A model generated the notes under the pieces. The model had not been told where the DNA came from. It worked only from the letters and a program-made list of their open reading frames with translations, and searched no databases. 21,472 nucleotides of DNA, taken from assembly GCA_964021645.1 (NCBI GenBank), contig CAXIAD010000052.1, positions 1 through 21,472 on the forward strand, given 5' to 3'. This DNA is from CANLDA01 sp964021645. GTDB taxonomy: Bacteria; Pseudomonadota; Alphaproteobacteria; Rhodobacterales; Rhodobacteraceae. Every line of letters starts with the position of its first letter. Position 1 is the stretch's first letter. Position numbers and translations under genes: made by a program. Shown piece by piece: positions 14,994 through 20,895 of this stretch.

Positions 14994-15038
14994 CAATAAG
15001 TCAGCTTTATTGACACTCCAAGTGCAAACTGGTAGCGA
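14994..15038. promoter_or_regulatory. Candidate MarR operator overlapping the ilvE -35 box
   Basis: CAATAA (14994-14999) and TTATTG (15007-15012) form a perfect inverted repeat with a 7-bp centre, a spacing suited to a MarR dimer. TTGACA, a consensus -35, starts at 15010 and so overlaps the right half-site. With 17-bp spacing the -10 would be TAGCGA (15033-15038), a weak match. Regulation of ilvE and autoregulation of petP are inferred. Confidence 0.4.
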
Positions 15039-15121
15039 ATCTAAGTTTCTGCGCAAGAAAGTGTCCGAAGCGGACGTAATTGACGCAACAAATGACAATT
15101 CAGCCAAATGGAGAGAGCGCC

Positions 15122-15991
15122 ATGGCAGGTGGGTATGATGATCGTGATGGTCAAATCTGGATGGATGGCAAGCTGGTTGAGTGGCGGGATGCGAATGTGC
15201 ATATCCTGACGCATGCCATGCATTACGCCAGTTCTGTTTTTGAGGGAGAGCGGGCCTATAACGGCAAGATTTTCAAAAGCCGTTTGCATTCGGAACGCCT
15301 GATTAAATCGGGTGAATTGCTGGATATGCCGATCCCCTATTCGGTGGATGAGATCGAAGCAGCCAAGGAAGAAACCCTAAAAGCCAATGGCCTGACTGAT
15401 GCCTATGTGCGTGCTGTGGCATGGCGCGGGGCTGGTGAGGACATGGGGGTTGCCTCCTCCAAGAACCCCGTGCGCATGGCTGTGGCCGTGTGGGAATGGG
15501 GTGCCTATTACGGCGACGCCAAAATGCAGGGCGCCAAGCTGGACATCGCAAAGTGGAAGCGTCCCAGCCCTGAAACAATCCCAACACAGGCAAAAGCGGC
15601 GGGTCTGTATATGATCTGTACCATGTCCAAACATGTTGCTGAATCCAAGGGTTGCTCGGATGCGTTGTTCATGGATTACCGTGGATATGTGGCCGAAGCG
15701 ACGGGCGCGAATGTGTTCTTTGTCAAAGATGGCGAAGTGCACACACCCCTGCCGGATGCGATCCTGAACGGCATCACCCGTCAGACTGTGATTGGAATGC
15801 TGAACGACAAAGGCATCACGGTTCATGAGCGTCACATCATGCCCGAAGAGCTTGCGAGTTTTGAGCAATGTTGGTTGACGGGCACAGCGGCAGAAGTGAC
15901 GCCGGTTGGGCAAATCGGTGACTACAAGTTTGAGGTTGGTGCGCTGACCCGCGACATCGCCGAAAGCTATGAGGCGCTGGTGCGTCTATAA
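15122..15991 (+). CDS. ilvE: Branched-chain amino acid aminotransferase
   Basis: 289 residues from the ATG at 15122, chosen for GGAG at 15110-15113. Fourteen extra in-frame codons upstream look unconserved. It is a fold-type IV PLP enzyme that transfers the amino group between glutamate and the 2-oxo acids of leucine, isoleucine and valine. GQIWMDGKLVEWRDANVHIL, HYASSVFEGERAY, PLP lysine Lys158 (IPTQAKAAGLYM), and EATGANVFFV with Glu192 are all in place. GTAAEVTPVGQIGDY near residue 257 is the phosphate-binding region. Single gene divergent from petP and convergent with the EamA transporter. A D-amino-acid aminotransferase is the alternative within the fold, but the length and motifs favour IlvE. 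Confidence 0.95.
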   Translation: MAGGYDDRDGQIWMDGKLVEWRDANVHILTHAMHYASSVFEGERAYNGKIFKSRLHSERLIKSGELLDMPIPYSVDEIEAAKEETLKANGLTDAYVRAVAWRGAGEDMGVASSKNPVRMAVAVWEWGAYYGDAKMQGAKLDIAKWKRPSPETIPTQAKAAGLYMICTMSKHVAESKGCSDALFMDYRGYVAEATGANVFFVKDGEVHTPLPDAILNGITRQTVIGMLNDKGITVHERHIMPEELASFEQCWLTGTAAEVTPVGQIGDYKFEVGALTRDIAESYEALVRL

Positions 15992-16008
15992 ATGGTGCAT
16001 CTGTAAAT
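15979..16008 (+). repeat. 15-bp imperfect tandem duplication spanning the ilvE stop codon
   Basis: GGTGCGTCTATAAAT (15979-15993) is followed directly by GGTGCATCTGTAAAT (15994-16008), identical at 13 of 15 positions. The period is 15, so the copies are in frame; each encodes Val-X-Leu-stop, and the first TAA ends ilvE. Confidence 0.75.
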
Positions 16009-16012
16009 TACG

Positions 16013-16041
16013 GGGTTTAGGCCAGTGTATGGCCTAGACCC
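16013..16041 (+). terminator. Strong hairpin after ilvE
   Basis: GGGTTTAGGCC (16013-16023) pairs with GGCCTAGACCC (16031-16041) over 11 bp, including one G-U pair in the plus-strand RNA. It is followed by a smaller CATCC/GGATG stem (16046-16061). There is no T-run, so it may be a factor-dependent end or an mRNA-stabilising structure. Confidence 0.55.
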
Positions 16042-16071
16042 GAACCATCCGAATTTGGATGCGGCACCGAT

Positions 16072-16094
16072 GCCTCAAATATTACCCCTGAGGC
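16072..16094 (-). terminator. Stem at the 3' end of the EamA gene
   Basis: GCCTCA (16072-16077) and TGAGGC (16089-16094) form a 6-bp perfect stem around an AT-rich loop that includes the transporter stop codon. On the minus strand it could serve as the transporter 3'-end structure. Confidence 0.35.
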
Positions 16095-17005
16095 GTTAGA
16101 TTTGCGCGGGCCTTGCCGCGCTCCACTCCCAACTGATGCTCTCGGTAGATGATCAGAATGCCCGCACCTATGATCAGAGCGGCCCCGATAAGCATGACCT
16201 GCGTTGGGGTTTCTGCGAAAAACACATAGCCGAAAATCAACGCAAACAACATTGATGCATAGTCAAACGGGGCGATCATCGACGCCTGCGAAATCCGGTA
16301 GGCAGAGGTCAGGAATATCTGCGCAGTGCCCCCGACGAGGCCTGCAAGAATGAGGTAGATCGCCTCTGCCTTAGTGGGGATAACCCAGCCCATCGGAAGG
16401 GTCAGCAGGGACAGAACCGTAGCGGTGATAGAGAAGTAAAACACAATCGCCGCAGTGTGTTCGGTGGCCGCCAGCTTGCGGATATGTATCTGTGCAAGCG
16501 CCCTAAACGCGGCACTGCCAAGCACCAGAAACGCGCCCAATGTCGCCGCGGTTTCTGCTGCATTGTCCAACTGAACACCAAGGCGCGGCGACAGCACAAC
16601 CAGCACGCCAATCAGCCCAATCCCCACGGCTGCGATGCGGAACAAGCGGATGGTCTCCCCAAGAAACATCGCTGCAAATACAACCGTCAAAAGAGGGGAG
16701 GCAAACCCAATCGCCGTAACCTCTGGCAGGGGCAAAAGGCCAAGCCCGGCAAACCCCAATGCCATGGCTGATGTGCCGATGAGGCCTCGCCAAAAGTGCC
16801 CCATCCGGTTCTGGGTTTTTAGTCCGGTGCGCAATTCATGACGTTGGGCAAGAAATATCAGAATGACCGGCAAGGCGAAAAACGAGCGAAAAAATACGGC
16901 CTGTCCAGGGGGAACATGTGGCGCGCTGGCCTTGATCAATGAGGCCATGATTGTGAACAGCAAAACGGAAATAAGTTTCAGCAAAATGCCGTGACCGCTG
17001 GTCAT
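16082..17005 (-). CDS. EamA-family (drug/metabolite superfamily) transporter
   Basis: 307 residues from the ATG at 17005, with AAAGG upstream; a TTG one codon earlier is less likely. It is an inner-membrane protein with about ten hydrophobic helices arranged as two EamA repeats: ILLKLISVLLFTIMASLIK opens the first (then PGQAVFFRSFFALPVILIFL), and AFLVLGSAAFRALAQIHIRK the second, ending IGAALIIGAGILIIYREH and a basic tail. The cytosolic ends are rich in Arg and Lys. The substrate is unknown; S-adenosylmethionine, amino acids or purines are transported by relatives. It is divergent from matB. Unlike dxs and ispA, its coding strand is the one richer in G and T. Confidence 0.9.
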   Translation of the reverse strand: MTSGHGILLKLISVLLFTIMASLIKASAPHVPPGQAVFFRSFFALPVILIFLAQRHELRTGLKTQNRMGHFWRGLIGTSAMALGFAGLGLLPLPEVTAIGFASPLLTVVFAAMFLGETIRLFRIAAVGIGLIGVLVVLSPRLGVQLDNAAETAATLGAFLVLGSAAFRALAQIHIRKLAATEHTAAIVFYFSITATVLSLLTLPMGWVIPTKAEAIYLILAGLVGGTAQIFLTSAYRISQASMIAPFDYASMLFALIFGYVFFAETPTQVMLIGAALIIGAGILIIYREHQLGVERGKARANLTPQG

Positions 17006-17029
17006 CAAGGTGCCTTTCAGGTGGGGAGC

Positions 17030-17049
17030 TTAAATGCTTAACCTATTAA
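17030..17049. promoter_or_regulatory. Three TTAA words with exact 8-bp period between eamA-type gene and matB
   Basis: TTAA starts at 17030, 17038 and 17046, separated by ATGC and CCTA. The array lies in the 120-bp divergent gap. CtrA of alphaproteobacteria binds TTAA-N7-TTAA; the N4 spacing here does not fit that consensus, so a CtrA call is not made. Confidence 0.3.
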
Positions 17050-17060
17050 GGGGCATTGGC

Positions 17061-17119
17061 AAGGGTTCCCCTTGATCTTCGGGTGGATTGGCGGAAAAAT
17101 GGGAGCAGCTATCAAGGGG
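17061..17119 (+). promoter_or_regulatory. Candidate matB leader RNA switch: SD-sequestering 9-bp pairing versus local hairpin
   Basis: CCCCTTGAT (17068-17076) is perfectly complementary to ATCAAGGGG (17111-17119), which contains the matB ribosome-binding site. A competing local stem AAGGG-TTC-CCCTT (17061-17073) uses the same pyrimidine arm, and another AAGGGG lies at 17048-17053. It would act only if transcription starts upstream of about 17061. Pairing is visible; function is inferred. Confidence 0.4.
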
Positions 17120-17125
17120 CCACAA

Positions 17126-18628
17126 ATGTATGAACGAAACCACCTAATTCACCGATTGCGGGCTGCATGCATCGGCAAAGAAGACGTTGTTTTTGCGGAT
17201 GTTTTAGGTGGAAATCCGGTTACATTTGGCGCGCTTTTTGCCGGGGCAGAGCGGATGGCCGCAGCGCTGGTGTCGTTAGGGGTTCAGCCGGGGGATCGTG
17301 TCGCGGTTCAGGTCGAAAAAACCATCGAGGCGGTGCAATTGTATTTGGGGACGGTCATGGCGGGCGGCGTTTTCCTGCCTTTGAACACGGCCTATACCCC
17401 CCCAGAAGTGGCCTATTTTCTGAATGATGCGACGCCCGCCGTGGTCATTTGTGACCCCAGTAAACTGGCCGCAGTTGGGGTGGTGAGTAAAGGAGCGAAA
17501 CTGGGGACTCTTGATGCCGATGGTCTGGGCAGTTTCGTAGAATTATCTGAGGAATTTCAAAGATTTGAACCTGTATCTCGCAGTGCGGATGACCTTGCGG
17601 CGATCCTTTATACTTCGGGCACAACTGGGCGCTCAAAGGGGGCTATGCTAAGCCACAACAACCTGCTTTCGAATTCTGAAACTCTGCGGGAATATTGGCA
17701 TTTTACGGCGGATGATGTGTTGATACACGCGCTGCCCATATTTCATACGCATGGTTTGTTCGTGGCGACCAATGTGGCGCTTTTGGCGGGGGCATCTGTC
17801 ATATTCATGGCCCGGTTTGACGCAGATGAAATTATCAAATCCATGCCCCGCGCAACGGCCCTGATGGGCGTGCCGACATTCTATACGCGGCTGCTGAAGG
17901 ACACCCGACTTGACCTGCAATGCGTTGCGAATATGCGACTATTCATTTCGGGCTCGGCTCCGCTTTTGGTAGAAACGCATGAGCAGTGGGAGCAACGCAC
18001 AGGACACCGCATTCTTGAACGCTACGGCATGACCGAAACAAATATGAGCACTTCCAACCCATATGATGGCGCGCGCCGCGCAGGTACGGTTGGCATGCCC
18101 CTTCCGGGCGTAGAAGCGCGAATTATATCAGATAATCAACAGGTTGCGGATGGTGAAATCGGCGTTCTACACGTGCGCGGATCTAATGTATTTCAGGGAT
18201 ATTGGCAAATGCCCACTAAAACCGCCGAGGAACTGCTGCCCGATGGTTGGTTTATCACCGGCGATTTGGCAAAGCGTGATACCGACGGATACATCACCAT
18301 CGTCGGGCGCGAAAAAGACCTCGTGATTTCAGGCGGATTCAACATCTATCCCAAAGAAATCGAAAGCCTGATTGACGATATCTCTGGCGTCACCGAAAGC
18401 GCAGTGATCGGCGTGCCACACCCAGATTTAGGCGAGGTCGTGGTGGCAGTTGTTGTCGCAAATGCAACCACAATCACCCCAGAGCACATCGGCGCGCAAT
18501 TGCAGGGGAAACTGGCCAAATTCAAGCAACCAAAATCCGTTATCTTGGTGCCAGAACTGCCCAGAAACACCATGGGAAAAGTGCAAAAAAAATCTCTGCG
18601 AGAGACCTACGCCGAGCTGTTCCAATAG
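17126..18628 (+). CDS. matB: Malonyl-CoA synthetase
   Basis: 500 residues from the ATG at 17126 (MYERNHLIHRLRAAC), with AAGGGG at 17114-17119; Rhodopseudomonas palustris MatB has about 503. It makes malonyl-CoA from malonate, CoA and ATP via an acyl-adenylate. ANL-superfamily motifs: P-loop-like LYTSGTTGRSKGAMLSH (161-177), HALPIFHTHGLFVATNV, adenylate-binding RYGMTETNMSTSNPYDG (299-315, MatB-like around the malonate carboxylate), hinge ITGDL with Asp380, and C-terminal PRNTMGKVQK with catalytic Lys485. That lysine matches the site acetylated by Pat in R. palustris MatB. No malonyl-CoA decarboxylase is in the window. A role in malonate use or malonyl-CoA supply is expected. Confidence 0.95.
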   Translation: MYERNHLIHRLRAACIGKEDVVFADVLGGNPVTFGALFAGAERMAAALVSLGVQPGDRVAVQVEKTIEAVQLYLGTVMAGGVFLPLNTAYTPPEVAYFLNDATPAVVICDPSKLAAVGVVSKGAKLGTLDADGLGSFVELSEEFQRFEPVSRSADDLAAILYTSGTTGRSKGAMLSHNNLLSNSETLREYWHFTADDVLIHALPIFHTHGLFVATNVALLAGASVIFMARFDADEIIKSMPRATALMGVPTFYTRLLKDTRLDLQCVANMRLFISGSAPLLVETHEQWEQRTGHRILERYGMTETNMSTSNPYDGARRAGTVGMPLPGVEARIISDNQQVADGEIGVLHVRGSNVFQGYWQMPTKTAEELLPDGWFITGDLAKRDTDGYITIVGREKDLVISGGFNIYPKEIESLIDDISGVTESAVIGVPHPDLGEVVVAVVVANATTITPEHIGAQLQGKLAKFKQPKSVILVPELPRNTMGKVQKKSLRETYAELFQ

Positions 18629-18720
18629 CGGGCGTTGCGTTAATCACCTCATTTGGCGAATTTTTGAAACGTACAAACCCCGTTTCACGCAACACGACAC
18701 CCCAACATGATGTGTTGCAC

Positions 18721-18742
18721 CGGGCCAATCCCCCAAGGCCCG
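18721..18742 (+). terminator. Hairpin downstream of matB
   Basis: CGGGCC and GGCCCG form a perfect 6-bp stem with a 10-nt loop, 92 bp after the matB stop, preceded by the GCAACAC/GTGTTGC stem. No T-run follows immediately. Confidence 0.35.
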
Positions 18743-18768
18743 CAGGCTTCATCTTTGTCGAAAGTGAC

Positions 18769-18804
18769 GAAACGTATATTTCAGCCCTCGAAATGTACAT
18801 TTCA
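18769..18804. promoter_or_regulatory. Two palindromic 15-bp sites, 21 bp apart
   Basis: GAAACGTATATTTCA (18769-18783) and GAAATGTACATTTCA (18790-18804) agree at 13 of 15 positions. The second contains a perfect 14-bp palindrome. The 21-bp offset is two helical turns, as expected for cooperative dimers. A related GAAACGTAC is at 18666-18674. The binding protein is unknown. Confidence 0.45.
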
Positions 18805-18848
18805 AAGAAAATACTGACGAATCATGGTTAACGCCACGCCGGTTCACC

Positions 18849-18917
18849 CTTCTCTTGGGTAAAAATATCCCGGGGAACGTTGACGCGCCTTGGCGCTTCA
18901 ACGTGGGGCAGAGCCCC
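18849..18917 (-). repeat. Composite two-hairpin intergenic repeat, copy B
   Basis: On the minus strand the order is GGGGC-TCT-GCCCC (18917-18905), then an abutting hairpin with ACGTTGA/TCAACGT outer and GCGCC/GGCGC inner pairs and one mismatch (18904-18877), then a 28-nt tail beginning TCCCCGGGATATTTTT (18876-18849). The tail matches copy A (9106-9133) at 24 of 28 positions; the first hairpin matches at 12 of 13. The middle hairpin has a different sequence. It starts 43 bp after the HD gene stop and runs in that gene's direction. Confidence 0.75.
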
Positions 18918-18933
18918 AAACAAACAAAAATGG

Positions 18934-18960
18934 GCGGCATAGCCGCTCCGCTGGATTAGG
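18934..18960 (-). terminator. TAATCCAGCGGA plus hairpin after the HD-domain gene
   Basis: Read on the minus strand, two bases after the stop codon comes TAATCCAGCGGA, then a hairpin with stem GCGGC/GCCGC and a triloop (18946-18934), then CCATTTTTGTTTGTTT. The T-rich run makes this a good intrinsic terminator. The same word with a different stem is at 7424-7448. Confidence 0.65.
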
Positions 18961-19629
18961 CTACTCAGTCAGCAATTTGGCCCAATGTTCTGGCAACTCG
19001 GTATCCATTTCTTTGGACAATTGCCGCAGATAGGCCAGCATCAATCTTGCACGCTTACGGGCGATATCGCGCCCCTTTTGGGTGTGCATGTCACGCGGCA
19101 GTTTTAGCAATTTCAAATGCCAATGATCAATTGACCAATCTTGATCATCAAGCTCACGGTGCGCTGCAAATGGATCGGCGGGATCGGCCAATGCGCGTCC
19201 CATTGCCCCTGCCACCATAAAGGTACGCGCGATGCCAACTGCGCCCAGCGCATCCAACCTGTCTGCATCGCGCAGGATTTCCGCCTCGGCGGTTTCGGGC
19301 GCGATATTGGCGGAAAAACTATGGGCGGTGATGGCGTGTTGGGCGGCCTGAACATCGGCGTCGCTGTAGCCAAGGTCGCGCAGGATTGGTTCTGCGGCAA
19401 CGGCTGAAAGGCGCGAGGCGTCGGACCGGTTGGGCGCGTCTTTGGGCAGGTTCACAAGGTCATGCAAATAGGCCGCTGCCAGCAGGACTCGCAGGTTCAC
19501 CTCGCCTTCGGAACGGGCAATGCGGTGGGCATTGGCCCAGACCCGATCCAGATGCGCAATGTCATGCGCGGGATCTTGTTCCATTTCACGTTTGATGACG
19601 CGGCGCAGCTGGTCGCGAACGGGCTCCAT
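18961..19629 (-). CDS. HD-domain phosphohydrolase (YedJ-like)
   Basis: 222 residues from the ATG at 19629; a TTG one codon earlier is possible. The HD metal site is formed by His26 (AHDIAHLDRVW), His56-Asp57 (AAAYLHDLVNL) and the distal aspartate in LRDADRLDALGAVGIART (about 121-123), the pattern of YedJ-type predicted phosphohydrolases that act on nucleotides or similar phosphate compounds. The substrate is unknown. Its start overlaps the aroC stop by one base (TGATG), so it is translationally coupled to aroC. Chorismate synthase and this hydrolase have no obvious biochemical link. Transcription likely ends at the hairpins just downstream. Confidence 0.88.
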   Translation of the reverse strand: MEPVRDQLRRVIKREMEQDPAHDIAHLDRVWANAHRIARSEGEVNLRVLLAAAYLHDLVNLPKDAPNRSDASRLSAVAAEPILRDLGYSDADVQAAQHAITAHSFSANIAPETAEAEILRDADRLDALGAVGIARTFMVAGAMGRALADPADPFAAHRELDDQDWSIDHWHLKLLKLPRDMHTQKGRDIARKRARLMLAYLRQLSKEMDTELPEHWAKLLTE

Positions 19630-20729
19630 CAACCGATGTGCCCTTGGTTTTCGCCAATCTGGCCGCGGTGCAGCAGCAGGTGGTCCAGGATAACGCAGGC
19701 CATCATCGCCTCGGCCACGGGGACAGCACGGATGCCAACGCAGGGGTCATGGCGGCCCTTGGTGATCACCTCAATGGCGGTGCCATCTTTGCGGATCGAC
19801 TGACGCGGTGTGAGGATGGAGGAGGTTGGTTTCACAGCAAAGCGCACCACGACATCCTGCCCGGTAGAGATGCCCCCAAGGATGCCCCCCGCATGGTTTG
19901 AGGAATATTGGGGGCCATTTGCGCCCATATGGATTTCGTCGGCGTTTTCGCTGCCTAACAGGCGGGCGGCCTGCATGCCCTCGCCGATTTCGACACCTTT
20001 GACGGCGTTGATCGACATCATCGCGGCGGCGAGGTCGGTATCGAGTTTGTTGTAAATCGGGGCACCGATGCCTGCGGGGACATTGCGCGCGACAACCTCG
20101 ACCACGGCCCCTACAGAGTTATGATCTTTGCGCAGGGATTTCAGATATTTCTCCCAATCCTTGACGGCGGCAGCATCGGGGATCCAGAAATCATTTTTGT
20201 CGATTGCGTCCCAGTCAAAGCGGGCGCGGTCGATATCCAATTCCCCCATCGCGGTCATGTAGCCGGTGATTTGCAGGTCTGGCACCAGTGCCTTGATTGC
20301 CTCGCGTGCGACGCCACCAGCGGCGACACGGGCCGCGGTTTCGCGTGCAGAGCTGCGTCCGCCACCGCGATAGTCGCGATTGCCGTATTTCTGGTGATAG
20401 GTAATGTCAGCGTGCCCCGGGCGGAAGGTATTGGCGATATCGCCATAATCCTTGCTACGTTGATCGGTGTTTTCGATCATCAACTGAATAGGGGTGCCGG
20501 TGGATTTACCCTCAAACACGCCGGAGAGGATTTTCACGGCATCCGCTTCGTTGCGCTGGGTCATGTTTTTGTTTTGACCGGGGCGGCGTTTATTAAGCCA
20601 GTGTTGCAGCATTTCGGGCGTGATCGCCACATTCGGGGGGCAGCCGTCAACCGTCGCGCCAAGGGCGGGTCCGTGGCTTTCACCCCAAGTGGTGACGCGG
20701 AAAAGATGGCCAAAGCTGTTCATCGACAT
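19629..20729 (-). CDS. aroC: Chorismate synthase
   Basis: 366 residues, normal length. It converts 5-enolpyruvylshikimate 3-phosphate to chorismate with reduced FMN, the last common step of aromatic amino acid synthesis. Signatures: FRVTTWGESHGPALGATVDG (10-29), RPGHADITYHQKYGNRDYRGG split around residues 104-122, RSSARETAARVAAGGVAR, and RFAVKPTSSI near the C-terminus. AGGAG at 20737-20741, 7 nt ahead of the ATG, fixes the start at 20729. It is followed by the overlapping HD gene, with a 166-bp gap upstream. Confidence 0.98.
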   Translation of the reverse strand: MSMNSFGHLFRVTTWGESHGPALGATVDGCPPNVAITPEMLQHWLNKRRPGQNKNMTQRNEADAVKILSGVFEGKSTGTPIQLMIENTDQRSKDYGDIANTFRPGHADITYHQKYGNRDYRGGGRSSARETAARVAAGGVAREAIKALVPDLQITGYMTAMGELDIDRARFDWDAIDKNDFWIPDAAAVKDWEKYLKSLRKDHNSVGAVVEVVARNVPAGIGAPIYNKLDTDLAAAMMSINAVKGVEIGEGMQAARLLGSENADEIHMGANGPQYSSNHAGGILGGISTGQDVVVRFAVKPTSSILTPRQSIRKDGTAIEVITKGRHDPCVGIRAVPVAEAMMACVILDHLLLHRGQIGENQGHIG

Positions 20730-20844
20730 GGGTGTGCTCCTGCTTACAAGGTTTCTTTAGCTGGAATGCGCAGGAGGGGGAAGTCGTGAACAGAATAATG
20801 GTCGCTTCCGGTGAAAGAAATGGTCATTTTTATTGGGCCAATTG

Positions 20845-20865
20845 TTGAAGTTCGAAAACTGTCAA
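20845..20865. promoter_or_regulatory. Imperfect palindrome with embedded -35 upstream of aroC
   Basis: TTGA-AGTT-CGAA-AACT-G-TCAA is an inverted repeat with one bulged base. On the minus strand its edge supplies TTGACA (20865-20860), a consensus -35 for aroC, but the -10 is not clear (an AT-rich CAATAAAAAT follows at a longer distance). It lies about 116 bp upstream of the start. Confidence 0.35.
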
Positions 20866-20895
20866 CATTACAAATAGGATGTGGAGAGCGGTGTG

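Larger units (their letters stand above)
18629..18960. other. 332-bp gene-free convergent region, dense in hairpins and palindromes
   Basis: I see no credible coding sequence here. In order it holds GAAACG/CGTTTC (18666-18686), GCAACAC/GTGTTGC (18689-18718) with an overlapping CAACA/TGTTG alternative (18703-18717), CGGGCC/GGCCCG (18721-18742), two related 15-bp palindromic sites (18769-18783, 18790-18804), composite repeat copy B (18849-18917) and the stem plus CCGCTGGATTA element (18934-18960). Some serve as 3' ends for matB and the HD gene; the rest may be a noncoding RNA or binding-site cluster. Confidence 0.6.

Noticed and set aside
17030..17049. CtrA box
   Set aside because: Spacing between TTAA words is 4 bp, not the 7 bp of the CtrA consensus.
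17072..17125. Upstream in-frame starts of matB
   Set aside because: The codons encode no recognised sequence, whereas the ATG at 17126 has a good ribosome-binding site and gives the usual MatB length.
18824..18862. 12-codon ATG frame just after the paired palindromes
   Set aside because: No ribosome-binding site and it runs into the composite repeat; likely chance.
20121..20789. 222-codon open frame antisense to aroC
   Set aside because: It mirrors aroC codons on the opposite strand, has no recognisable motif and no supporting start signal; a high-G+C shadow.
20786..20848. 20-codon GTG-start frame preceded by GGAGGGGG
   Set aside because: The ribosome-binding site looks strong, but the peptide is tiny, unlike anything I know, and overlaps the probable aroC promoter; not enough support for a gene.
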